Origin: Amnibacterium sp. CER49
GTDB taxonomy: Bacteria > Actinomycetota > Actinomycetes > Actinomycetales > Microbacteriaceae
DNA: 64,000 nt
Direction of reading: 5' to 3'
Assembly (NCBI RefSeq): GCF_029846255.1
Contig: NZ_JARVWQ010000001.1
Span: 868,001 to 932,000, forward strand
Shown here piece by piece: positions 43,931-51,841 of this stretch. Both the position numbers and the translations under genes were made by a program. Every line of letters starts with the position of its first letter. Within the stretch, counting starts at the first letter, position 1. The notes under the pieces were generated by a model. That model was given only the letters and a program-made list of their open reading frames with translations. It was not told the DNA's origin and searched no databases.

Positions 43931-45010
43931 TTACTTGACGCCGTACTTGTCGCACGCCTTCTTGACGGCGCCGGTGCAGATCTGCGCGACGGACGCGTTG
44001 CCGTCCTGCACGACCTTCTCGACGCCCGTGGCGGTGGTGAGGATCGGCGTCTCGAGGAACGACGGCACCCCGCCGACCTTCGTCGGAGCGCTCGGCTTCG
44101 AGCCCTTCAGCAGGTCGATGGCGATCTTCGACGCCTGGTCGGCCTCGAGCTGGTACGGCTTGTAGACCGTGCCGTACTGCTTGCCGAGCAGGATGTTCTG
44201 CAGACCGGGGATCGAGGCGTCCTGACCGGACGTCGGCACGACCTTGTTGTACTTGTCGAGCACCGTGATGACGGCCGCGTTGTTCGCGTCGTTCGCGGTC
44301 CAGACCGCGTCGATGTTGCCCTTCAGCGCCGTGTACGCCTGCGCGAACTCGGTGCCGGACTTCGTGGCGTCCCAGGTGCCCTTCGGCGAGAACGCGCACT
44401 GGATGCCGGCGGCACCCATCGACTTCTTCGCGCCGCTCAGGAAGTAGGCGGCGTTGCCGTCGGTCGGGTCGCCGGCCATGCAGACGACCTTGGCCGTCTT
44501 CGGGTCCTTGCCCTCCTTCTTCAGGCCGTCGACGATCATCTGGCCCTCGAGCTCGCCGACCTTCTCGTTGTCGAACGAGACGTAGTAGTCGGCACCCTGG
44601 ATCGGGCGGTCGTAGGCGATGACCGGCACGCCCTGGCCGTGCGCCTTCGTGAGCACCTGCGCGCCGGCACCGTTCAGGTCGACGAGCAGCATCACGCCGC
44701 AGCCCTTGCTGAGCTGGGCCGAGGCGATGGTCGCGTACTGGGTGGTGCTGTTGTGCGCGTTCTGGATGTCGGCGGTGAAGCCGGCGCCCGTGAGCGCCTT
44801 CTGCAGCGCGGGCCGGTCGCCGTTCTCCCAGCGGGGCGACGACTCGGTGTCGGGCAGGATGACGCAGGCGCGCTTCGAGGCCGCGGCCTTCGCACCGCCG
44901 CCCGAGCCGCTCGTGCTCTTCGTCGTGGAGCCACCGCCGGAGGCACAGCCGGCCAGCAGCAGGGTCGTCGCAGCGACTACCGTCGCCGCGCCGAGGATCG
45001 TCTTCTTCAA
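43931..45010 (-). CDS. Sugar-binding lipoprotein of the CUT2 importer
   Basis: A 359-residue periplasmic-binding-protein type 1 lipoprotein. Signal peptide with lipobox LLAGC (Cys22), then a Ser/Gly/Lys linker. Mature features: RWENGDRPALQKALTGAGF, LLVDLNGAGAQVLTKAHGQGVPVIAYDRPI, DNEKVGELEGQMIVDGL, AVWTANDANNAAVITVLD and PTSGQDASIPGLQNILLGKQYGTVYKP, much like xylose/ribose binding proteins. The only in-frame start that gives a signal peptide is TTG at 45010, after GAAGGGTGAAGAAG. Expected ligand is a monosaccharide. Confidence 0.9.
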   Translation of the reverse strand: MKKTILGAATVVAATTLLLAGCASGGGSTTKSTSGSGGGAKAAASKRACVILPDTESSPRWENGDRPALQKALTGAGFTADIQNAHNSTTQYATIASAQLSKGCGVMLLVDLNGAGAQVLTKAHGQGVPVIAYDRPIQGADYYVSFDNEKVGELEGQMIVDGLKKEGKDPKTAKVVCMAGDPTDGNAAYFLSGAKKSMGAAGIQCAFSPKGTWDATKSGTEFAQAYTALKGNIDAVWTANDANNAAVITVLDKYNKVVPTSGQDASIPGLQNILLGKQYGTVYKPYQLEADQASKIAIDLLKGSKPSAPTKVGGVPSFLETPILTTATGVEKVVQDGNASVAQICTGAVKKACDKYGVK

Positions 45011-45138
45011 GGCTTCTTCACCCTTCTCGTCCTGGACGGCAGCAGGCCGTCTCCGCGCCTCGGCAACGAGGAGCGGACCTCCGAACTCTAGGGAGACCCC
45101 CAGGTCCCGACCCCCGAAATCCGGTAACGATCCCGTGA

Positions 45139-45150
45139 CGAAACGTTTCG
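45139..45150 (-). promoter_or_regulatory. LacI-type operator of the CUT2 operon
   Basis: CGAAACGTTTCG is a perfect 12-bp palindrome with the central CG of LacI sites, about 130 bases before the SBP start. The outer bases differ from the TTGAAACG...TTCAA rha sites, so a different LacI protein, not in this window, is the likely partner. Confidence 0.75.
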
Positions 45151-45231
45151 CCTGGTGAGAGAAGGGGACCAGGCAGCACCCAGCAGGGCGTGGCTGCTGC
45201 GTCCCGATCCGCTTCCCCCTGGACGCACGAC

Positions 45232-45262
45232 GGAGGGACGGGCCCTCCCGGCCCGTCCCTCC
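45232..45262. terminator. Terminator after the phosphatase gene
   Basis: GGAGGGACGGGCC (45232-45244) and GGCCCGTCCCTCC (45250-45262) form a perfect 13-bp stem with a 5-base loop, 11 bases beyond the phosphatase stop on the minus strand. It insulates the CUT2 operon downstream. Confidence 0.78.
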
Positions 45263-45273
45263 TCCCTCGCGGC

Positions 45274-47004
45274 TCAGCGCAGCCCGGGCAGCGTCCTCGT
45301 GCCATCGATACGGACGCCCCGCAGCGCGTTCGGGTCGAGACCCAGCAGCGCGAGGATCGTGGGCGCGATCTGCGTCGTGGCCACGTGGGCCGACGATGCG
45401 GATCCCGCATGGTGCACGCCGGCACCGGCGACCACGAGCGGCACCGCGCGGTCGTCGAAGGCGGCACCGCCGTGCTCGGCGATCTTCTTCACCCCGCCCG
45501 TGTAGACGACGCCCTGCTGAGCGATGCCGATGAGGTCCGGCCTGCGCGGGTCGCCGGCCTTCGCGTCGACGAGACGCGCTGCGGCCGTGCCCACGAACAC
45601 CGCGCTGAGCCCCGAGGAGGCGACGGTCGTCGAGTACACGCCCTTCGGGTCGTTGATCGTGTTGGCAGGGGCGGAGTGCGTGAGCAGGTAGTGCCGCGCG
45701 AACACCACGGCGCCGGACGACCGGTCGGAGAGCCAGAGCAGCATCCCGTCGTCGTTCACGGAGAACGAGACGAGGTCGGCGCTGCCCGAGTGGGCGGCCT
45801 TCCACGCGGCGTTCAGCCCGTCGAGGACCTTGCCGTCGTCGACCCGGCGCAGCTGCTGCGGGAGGATCGGCGACTGGCCGTGCTTGGCGGAGAGGATCAC
45901 CGTCGTGGACCCGGCGCGGCCCTCGTGACGGAGCTCGGCGAGCATGCGGCCCACCTGCCGGTCGACGGAGTCGAGCGCGCGCTGCAGGAGCGGACCGGGA
46001 GCGCCGGTGCTCGTGTAGCCGCCCTTCAGGCCGTCCGAGACGGGCAGCTTCTCCGCGGTCGAGACGGTCTGGAAGTTCATGCCGAACACGGCCGGCTCCC
46101 CGACGCGGTGGGTCCGGCTGTGGTCGTAGCCGTCGATCTCGTTGAGGACCGCCTGCACCTTGAAGGAGTCGTACTCCTGCGTCAGCGCGTTGTCCGTCGT
46201 CCAGTCGTCGCCCGCGGCGTCGGCGACGCTGTTGATCTCCGGGGTGAAGAGGTCGTCGATGCCGTTGCCCGAGGGACCGTTCAGGATGTCGTAGGCGGGG
46301 TGCTTGTCGGACCACGCGGTGCGGAGGCCGGCCGCGTGCGCGACCTCGAACACGGTGTTCACGCGCAGGTACTGGTAGGGCTCGACCGGCGTGCACGACG
46401 ACGGGTTCACGGGCAGCGCGGCCGGGTCGAGCAGCGTGCGCGGCTTCGACGTCAGCTGCAGGATCGCCGTCGTGAGCGACGGCGCGGCAGCGAGGGTCTG
46501 AGCGATCGAGTTCGTCGGGAGAGCCGCCAGCGACGAGCTCCGGATGCCCTGACCGGCGTCGAGCGTGATCGGGTTCTGGGAGCGGTCGGCGGCCTCGGTG
46601 AGCGAGACCTCGGCGCCCGGGGCGGCGCCGCTGCAGTGCGTCGTGCCGGCGGGGAGCAGCGAGTGGTTGTACGTGTCGTCGTAGAAGACGCCGCTCGTGC
46701 CGGCATCGGCACCGGTGAGCTGCGCGACCATGCCCGGGAAGGAGTCCGACGGGAAGGTCGCCGAGGCGCGGGTGTACGACCGGCCCTGCCGCACGAGGCC
46801 GGCGAGCGCCGAGCGCGGGTGCTGCCGCACGTAGCGGGCGAGGTCGGACTCGTGCAGCCCGTCGACCGACAGGAGGAGCACGTGACGGCTCGCCGGGCGG
46901 TGCTCGGAGGTGGCCGGCTGGGCGGCGGCGGGCAGGGCGCCCACCGCAAGGGCGGCGGCGCACCCGGCTGCACCCACGGGAAGGGTCCAACGTCGGGACG
47001 GCAT
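45274..47004 (-). CDS. Secreted alkaline-phosphatase-superfamily phosphodiesterase/phosphatase
   Basis: A 576-residue exported protein of the type I phosphodiesterase/nucleotide pyrophosphatase family. Signal peptide 1-29 ends ALPAAAQ. Metal Asp48 lies in LLLSVDGLHESDL, and the nucleophile is probably Ser88 in TFPSDSFPG, where relatives have Thr. TAWSDKHPAYDILNGPSGNGIDDLFTPE and ILSAKHGQSP carry further metal ligands. ATG 47004 follows GAAGGAG. The promoter region carries PHO-box-like repeats, so phosphate scavenging from organic phosphates is the likely role. Confidence 0.85.
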   Translation of the reverse strand: MPSRRWTLPVGAAGCAAALAVGALPAAAQPATSEHRPASRHVLLLSVDGLHESDLARYVRQHPRSALAGLVRQGRSYTRASATFPSDSFPGMVAQLTGADAGTSGVFYDDTYNHSLLPAGTTHCSGAAPGAEVSLTEAADRSQNPITLDAGQGIRSSSLAALPTNSIAQTLAAAPSLTTAILQLTSKPRTLLDPAALPVNPSSCTPVEPYQYLRVNTVFEVAHAAGLRTAWSDKHPAYDILNGPSGNGIDDLFTPEINSVADAAGDDWTTDNALTQEYDSFKVQAVLNEIDGYDHSRTHRVGEPAVFGMNFQTVSTAEKLPVSDGLKGGYTSTGAPGPLLQRALDSVDRQVGRMLAELRHEGRAGSTTVILSAKHGQSPILPQQLRRVDDGKVLDGLNAAWKAAHSGSADLVSFSVNDDGMLLWLSDRSSGAVVFARHYLLTHSAPANTINDPKGVYSTTVASSGLSAVFVGTAAARLVDAKAGDPRRPDLIGIAQQGVVYTGGVKKIAEHGGAAFDDRAVPLVVAGAGVHHAGSASSAHVATTQIAPTILALLGLDPNALRGVRIDGTRTLPGLR

Positions 47005-47053
47005 GCACGTGCTCCTTCGAACAGGCTCGGGGGTCGCCTCGGATGCTCCGAGG

Positions 47054-47097
47054 ACGGGGTGAACGAGGGTCCCTGCGCGTGGGAACGGCCGGTGAAC
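47054..47097 (-). promoter_or_regulatory. PHO-box-like 11-bp direct repeats
   Basis: Read on the minus strand, 11-base units GTTCACCGGCC (47097-47087), GTTCCCACGCG (47086-47076), a divergent unit, and GTTCACCCCGT (47064-47054) fall in exact 11-bp phase. They end about 50 bases before the phosphatase ATG. GTTCAC(C) units in 11-bp phase are the signature of PhoP sites in actinomycetes. The match is by eye; no phoP gene is in the window. Confidence 0.7.
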
Positions 47098-47231
47098 GAC
47101 TCCTGCAGATGGGCTGGAGAGCACGTCCTCGACGCGTTCGACGTGCGGCAGAAACCGGCTTTCGGATCCGCCGGGGCTCAGTAGCATCGCCGAGGGGCGG
47201 TGCAGGCGCCGGTCCGATCGGAGGGACGCGG

Positions 47232-49841
47232 ATGAGCCGCCCGACCCGGCTCCGCTCGGAGCACCTCGTCGCCCCGCTCGGCATCGGCGAGCCGGCCCCG
47301 CGGCTGTCCTGGTGGCTGCCCGAGGGCGCGCTCCGGCAGGAGGCGTACGAGATCGAGACCCGCAGGGACGGCCGCGCGACGACGACCGGCGAGGTCGCGA
47401 GCGGCGACTCCGTGCTCGTGACGGCACCCATCCCGCCGGCGGGCAGCCGCGAGCGCGTCGAGTGGCGGGTGCGCGTCCGCACGGCCGAGGGCTGGAGCGA
47501 CTGGTCCGACCCGTCGTCGTACGAGTGCGGGCTCCTGCGCACCGCCGACTGGACCGCCCGGTGGATCGAGCCGGACGAGGAGTCGCCCGCGGAACCGGGC
47601 AGACGGCCCACCACCTGGCTGCGCACCCGCTTCCGCGCGCCCGAGCCGGTGGTCCGTGCCCGCCTCCACATCACCGCGCACGGCGTGTTCGAGGCGCACG
47701 TCGACCGACGTCGGATCGGGGACGCCGAGCTCACTCCGGGCTGGACCCAGTACGAGTCGCGGCTGCAGGTGCAGACCTTCGACGTCTCCGGGCTGGTCTG
47801 CGCCGGGGAGGAGCAGGAGCTCGCCGTCGAGGTGTCCGACGGCTGGTGGCGCGGGCAGATCGGGCTGTTCCGCGCCGCCGACCAGTGGGGGCCGACGGCC
47901 GGACTGCTCGCACAGCTCGAGCTCGACGGCGAGCGGGGAGCGCGCACCGTGGTGACGACCGACGGCTCGTGGACGTGGGCGCCGTCCTCCCACCTCGCGG
48001 ACCTCATCGCGGGCGAGGCGATCGACCTCGCGCATCCGGGACCGCGGGGCGGATGGCGGCCGGTGCGCGTCGCCGACCACGACCTCGGGAACCTCGTCGC
48101 CTCACCCGCTCCCCCGGTGCGCCGAGTCGAGGAGCTGCCCGCCCGGTCCGTGCGTCGGGCCGGGCGGGGGCTGGTCGTCGACTTCGGGCAGAACGTGAAC
48201 GGCTGGGTGCGACTGAGCGGTCTCGACGCCCCGGGGGCGCGGCTCACGATCACCTACGGCGAGGCGCTCGACCCCTCGGGGGACGTGACGCAGGCGAACC
48301 TCGTGCCCGAGGTGCCGATGCTGCCCGAGCCGCTGCCAGCCGGCCAGGTCGACACCGTGCTGCTCGGCGACGGCCCCGCGACGGCGGAGCCGCGGCACAG
48401 CACGAAGGGCTTCCGGTACGTGCGGATCGAGGGCCTCGACGCCGACCTCGCGCCGGGCTCCGCGACCGCGGTCGTCGTGCACACCGACCTGCCGCGCATC
48501 GGGATGTTCCGGTGCAGCGACGAGCGGGTGAACCGGCTGCACGAGGCCGCGGCCTGGAGCTTCCGGGGCAACGCGTGCGACGTGCCGACCGACTGCCCCA
48601 CGCGGGAGCGCGCGGGGTGGTCGGGCGACTGGCAGCTGTTCCTGCCGGCCGCGGCGTTCCTCTTCGACGTCGGCGGCTTCGCGACGAAGTGGTTCCGGGA
48701 CTTCGTCGCCGCGCAGTGGCCGGACGGGATCATGCCGAACGTGGCGCCGCAGGCGCCGGCCGAGGGACCGCACGGGCCGGCGGCGTCTCTCGCCGGCTCC
48801 GCCGGCTGGGGCGACGCCGTCGCGATCCTGCCGGTCGAGCAGCACCTCGCCACGGGCGACGAGGGGATCCTCGCCGAGGCGTGGCCCGCCCTCGTCCGCT
48901 GGCTCGACCGCGCGCAGCGGATCGCGCGGGAGCAGCGCCACCCCGACCGCGCCGCCGAGCGTCCGGAGCCGCTGCCGCACGAGCAGCACCTGTGGGACGC
49001 CGGCTTCTCCTTCGGCGAGTGGCTCGAGCCGGAGCCCGAGGTCGAGCGGCTCGGCTTCCCGGCGTTCGTCGCGGCCGACAAGAGCGATGTCGCGACCGCG
49101 TACCTCCGGCACTCGACCCGGCTCGCCGCGCGCATCGCGACGGTGCTCGGCAAGCAGCGGGAGGCCGACGAGTACGCCGCCTACTCGGAGCGCGTGCGCG
49201 AGGCGTGGGCGGCCGAGTTCCTCGACGAGAGCGGCCTCGTCCGCCCGGCGAACCAGGCGAACTGCGTGCGCGCGCTCGCCTTCGACCTCGTACCCGACGA
49301 GGCGCGGGCGCGGATCGCCACCCAGCTCGTGGCGCTCGTGCGCGACGCCGGCGACCACCTGACGACCGGCTTCCTCTCGACGCCGCTGCTGCTGCCTGCG
49401 CTCGCGGACGCGGGGCACGCCGAGGTGGCGTACGACCTGCTGCTCCAGGACTCGTGGCCGAGCTGGCTGAAGATGATCGACGAGGGCGCGACCACCATCT
49501 GGGAGCGCTGGTCGGGCTACGACGCCGACGGGATGCCCTCGCAGTCGCACAACCACTACTCGAAGGGCGCCGTCGTCGCGTTCCTGCACCGGTACACGGC
49601 GGGGATCGTGCCGCTCGAGCCGGGCTACCGGCGATTCGCCGTCCGGCCCGTCCCGGATGCGCGACTCGACTGGGCCCAGGCGTCGCACGAGAGCCCGTAC
49701 GGCCGCATCAGGAGCGCGTGGCACCGGACCGCCGACGGGATCGCGCTCGAGGTCGAGGTGCCGCCGGGCGCCCGGTGCGAGGTGACCCCGCCGGGTGGAT
49801 CCATCTCGGTCGTCGGTCCGGGCAGCCACCGCTTCGGCTGA
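47232..49841 (+). CDS. Alpha-L-rhamnosidase, GH78 (fourth copy)
   Basis: An 869-residue GH78 enzyme. Begins RLRSEHLVAPLGIGEPAPRLSWWLP, typical of the N-terminal Fn3-like domain. VDFGQNVNGWVRLSG follows, then the catalytic barrel with PTDCPTRERAGWSGDWQ (acid Glu) and GATTIWERWSGYD (base Glu), and NHYSKGAVVAFLHRYTAGI. Closer to standalone RhaB-like rhamnosidases than to the two GH78 of the rha region, whose motif is DERLGWTGD. No signal peptide. ATG 47232 follows GGAGGGAC. A TAGCAT -10 may lie at 47182. Single gene, divergent from the phosphatase. Confidence 0.93.
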   Translation: MSRPTRLRSEHLVAPLGIGEPAPRLSWWLPEGALRQEAYEIETRRDGRATTTGEVASGDSVLVTAPIPPAGSRERVEWRVRVRTAEGWSDWSDPSSYECGLLRTADWTARWIEPDEESPAEPGRRPTTWLRTRFRAPEPVVRARLHITAHGVFEAHVDRRRIGDAELTPGWTQYESRLQVQTFDVSGLVCAGEEQELAVEVSDGWWRGQIGLFRAADQWGPTAGLLAQLELDGERGARTVVTTDGSWTWAPSSHLADLIAGEAIDLAHPGPRGGWRPVRVADHDLGNLVASPAPPVRRVEELPARSVRRAGRGLVVDFGQNVNGWVRLSGLDAPGARLTITYGEALDPSGDVTQANLVPEVPMLPEPLPAGQVDTVLLGDGPATAEPRHSTKGFRYVRIEGLDADLAPGSATAVVVHTDLPRIGMFRCSDERVNRLHEAAAWSFRGNACDVPTDCPTRERAGWSGDWQLFLPAAAFLFDVGGFATKWFRDFVAAQWPDGIMPNVAPQAPAEGPHGPAASLAGSAGWGDAVAILPVEQHLATGDEGILAEAWPALVRWLDRAQRIAREQRHPDRAAERPEPLPHEQHLWDAGFSFGEWLEPEPEVERLGFPAFVAADKSDVATAYLRHSTRLAARIATVLGKQREADEYAAYSERVREAWAAEFLDESGLVRPANQANCVRALAFDLVPDEARARIATQLVALVRDAGDHLTTGFLSTPLLLPALADAGHAEVAYDLLLQDSWPSWLKMIDEGATTIWERWSGYDADGMPSQSHNHYSKGAVVAFLHRYTAGIVPLEPGYRRFAVRPVPDARLDWAQASHESPYGRIRSAWHRTADGIALEVEVPPGARCEVTPPGGSISVVGPGSHRFG

Positions 49842-49856
49842 CCCGCGGCTGACCCC

Positions 49857-49952
49857 CGGATCCGGAGATCCTCGGCGACACGCCGGTGGAGTCTGCGCGA
49901 CCGCGGCGTGTCACTGAGGAACTCCGGAAGGGCGCAAGCGATCCGGATCCGC
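49857..49952. repeat. Dispersed palindromic element, family B copy 2
   Basis: The left arm from 49858 (GGATCCGGAGATCCTCGGCG...) matches copy B1 at 26 of 28 bases. Its complement starts CGGCGTGTCA at 49904 and continues with GAGGAACTCCGG. An ATCCGGATCC follows at 49941. It fills the gap between convergent GH78 and nucleoside-hydrolase-like genes. Confidence 0.72.
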
Positions 49953-49955
49953 GCG

Positions 49956-50807
49956 CTACCGAGCGGACCGGTCACGCCCCTGCTCGTGCAGCCGCAGCCG
50001 CGCGAGCAGGTCCCCGACGAGCAGTCGGAGGTCCACATCCGTGTACCGGCGGCGCTCGGCGGCCCCGGTCGATTCGAGAACGGACGAGCTCGACGCGTCG
50101 GTGAGCGCCGTGACGAGCAGGGGCGGGCTGTCGCCGAGCGTCCAGGTCGCCCCGACGGGGAACCCCTCCGGCAGCGGCAGCGTGACGAACCGCTCCCACA
50201 GCCACTCCCCGATCCGACCGGAGCGGCGCAGGTCGTGCTCGAGCTCGGCGATCGAGTAGGCGCAGCGCTCATAGGTCTCGAGCGGGAACCATCGGATGGC
50301 CAGCTCCGGCACCGCGAACACGAGCTCGGCGGCCGCCGGATCCGTGTCGCGGTTGTACTCGAAGCCGCGGTCCTCGGCGGCGCCGCCGATCCAGACGAGC
50401 GTGAGCCGCGTCGCGATGTCGGCTGCGAGCCGCAGCGCCTCCGCGACGTTCGTGAGCGGCCCGGCGCAGACGAGGAGCAGCGGGAGCGGGTCGTCGCGTC
50501 GGGCGGCGGCGACGATCGCCTCCGCGGCCGGGCTCGAGGCGTGGGTCAGCGCCTGCTCGGATCCGGCGACGACGGGCGGCCGCCGGTCCTTCCCGATCAG
50601 GTCGATCAGCTCCTCGGCCAGGGCGGCGCCCCGCGCCGCGCCCCCGGGCGACTCGAACACCGGGTCGAGGAACGAGCTCGTGACGAGCTCGACGCGGTTC
50701 GCGGGCGACAGCAGGTGGTGCGCGAGCGCGACGAGTCCATCGGGGTCGCCGGCCCAGTCGTTGTCGACGATCACCCGGCAGCGCTCGGCGACGCGGAGAC
50801 CGCTCAC
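49956..50807 (-). CDS. Nucleoside-hydrolase-like protein (2)
   Basis: A 283-residue member of the nucleoside hydrolase superfamily. The N-terminal motif DNDWAGDPDG (Asp15, Asp17, Asp21, Asp23) and the following LVALAHHLLSP match the gene at 40231. LLLVCAGPLTNVAEALRLA, LTLVWIGGAAED and LGDSPPLLVTAL complete the fold. GTG 50807 overlaps the stop of the Opp ATPase (GTGA), so it is the last gene of the importer operon. This suggests that it hydrolyses the imported compound, perhaps a nucleoside or other N-glycoside, but the altered acidic loop leaves substrate open. Confidence 0.8.
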   Translation of the reverse strand: MSGLRVAERCRVIVDNDWAGDPDGLVALAHHLLSPANRVELVTSSFLDPVFESPGGAARGAALAEELIDLIGKDRRPPVVAGSEQALTHASSPAAEAIVAAARRDDPLPLLLVCAGPLTNVAEALRLAADIATRLTLVWIGGAAEDRGFEYNRDTDPAAAELVFAVPELAIRWFPLETYERCAYSIAELEHDLRRSGRIGEWLWERFVTLPLPEGFPVGATWTLGDSPPLLVTALTDASSSSVLESTGAAERRRYTDVDLRLLVGDLLARLRLHEQGRDRSAR

Positions 50808-51841
50808 GGGACCGGCACGGGCCGCAGCGACGGCACCCGCTCCGCGTGGTGACACGCGCTGAGGCTGTCGCCGGCGTGCCGCAGCGGCGGCCGCTCGGCA
50901 CGGCAGACGTCGGTGACGAGCGGGCAGCGCGGCGCGAACGGGCAGCCGGCCGCAGCCGGAGCCGCGACACCGGCGGTGCGGAAGCCGAGCGCCTCGCGCG
51001 CCTCCCGCCGCGCGGCCTGCTCCGCCGGACGCGGAACCGGGGCTGCCGCGGTGAGCGCGACCGTGTACGGGTGCTGCGGCCCCTGCGTCACCGGCTCAAC
51101 GGGACCCGACTCCATGATCTGGCCGCGGTAGAGCACGACGACCCGCTGCGCGAGGAAGCGGACGACGCCGAGGTCGTGCGCGATGAAGAGGAAGGCGAGG
51201 TCGCGCTGGTCGCGCAGGTCGGCGAGCAGGTTCAGCACGGTCGCCTGCGTGGAGAGGTCGAGGGCGCTCACGGGCTCGTCGAGCACGACGACCTTCGGGT
51301 CGCAGACGAGCGCGCGGGCGATCGCGATGCGCTGCCGCTGGCCGCCGGAGAACTGCGCGGGGTACCGGTCCGCCGCGTCCGCGGGCAGGCCGACGGACTC
51401 GAGGGTGGCCCGCGCCCGCTGCAGCGCCTCGGCGCGACGCACGCCGAGCACCGCGAGGGGCTCGACGAGTGTCTGCCCGATGGTCCGGGACGGGTTCAGC
51501 GACGAGTACGGGTCCTGGAACACCACCCGCAGGTCGACGGCGAGGCCGCGGCGCTCCTTCAGCGACGCCTTCGTGATGTCGCGGCCGTGCAGCAGCACCG
51601 TGCCGGAGGTCGGCGGCTGCAGCCCGAGCACCGACTTGCCGATCGTCGACTTCCCCGAGCCGGACTCGCCGACGAGCCCCAGGGTCTCCCCCGGCCGGAT
51701 GTCGAACGTCACGCGGTCGATCGCGGGCGGCGCGAGCCGCGCCTTCCGGCTCGTGCCGTAGCGGACGACGAGGTCGGTGACCTCGAGCGCCGGCGCGGCG
51801 GCCGCGACCTCGGTCGTCCTGGTCCCGCTCGCCGCGCTCAT
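50804..51841 (-). CDS. Oligopeptide-type ABC transporter ATP-binding protein (OppF/DppF-like)
   Basis: A 345-residue ATPase. Walker A GESGSGKS at residues 58-65, the Opp-specific VVFQDPYSSLNPSRTIGQTL, signature FSGGQRQRIAIARAL, Walker B VVVLDEPVSALD and H-loop FIAHDLGV. The C-terminal Cys cluster CPFAPRCPLVTDVC is the usual oligopeptide/dipeptide ATPase tail. ATG 51841 overlaps the stop of the fusion gene (ATGA). Confidence 0.93.
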   Translation of the reverse strand: MSAASGTRTTEVAAAAPALEVTDLVVRYGTSRKARLAPPAIDRVTFDIRPGETLGLVGESGSGKSTIGKSVLGLQPPTSGTVLLHGRDITKASLKERRGLAVDLRVVFQDPYSSLNPSRTIGQTLVEPLAVLGVRRAEALQRARATLESVGLPADAADRYPAQFSGGQRQRIAIARALVCDPKVVVLDEPVSALDLSTQATVLNLLADLRDQRDLAFLFIAHDLGVVRFLAQRVVVLYRGQIMESGPVEPVTQGPQHPYTVALTAAAPVPRPAEQAARREAREALGFRTAGVAAPAAAGCPFAPRCPLVTDVCRAERPPLRHAGDSLSACHHAERVPSLRPVPVP

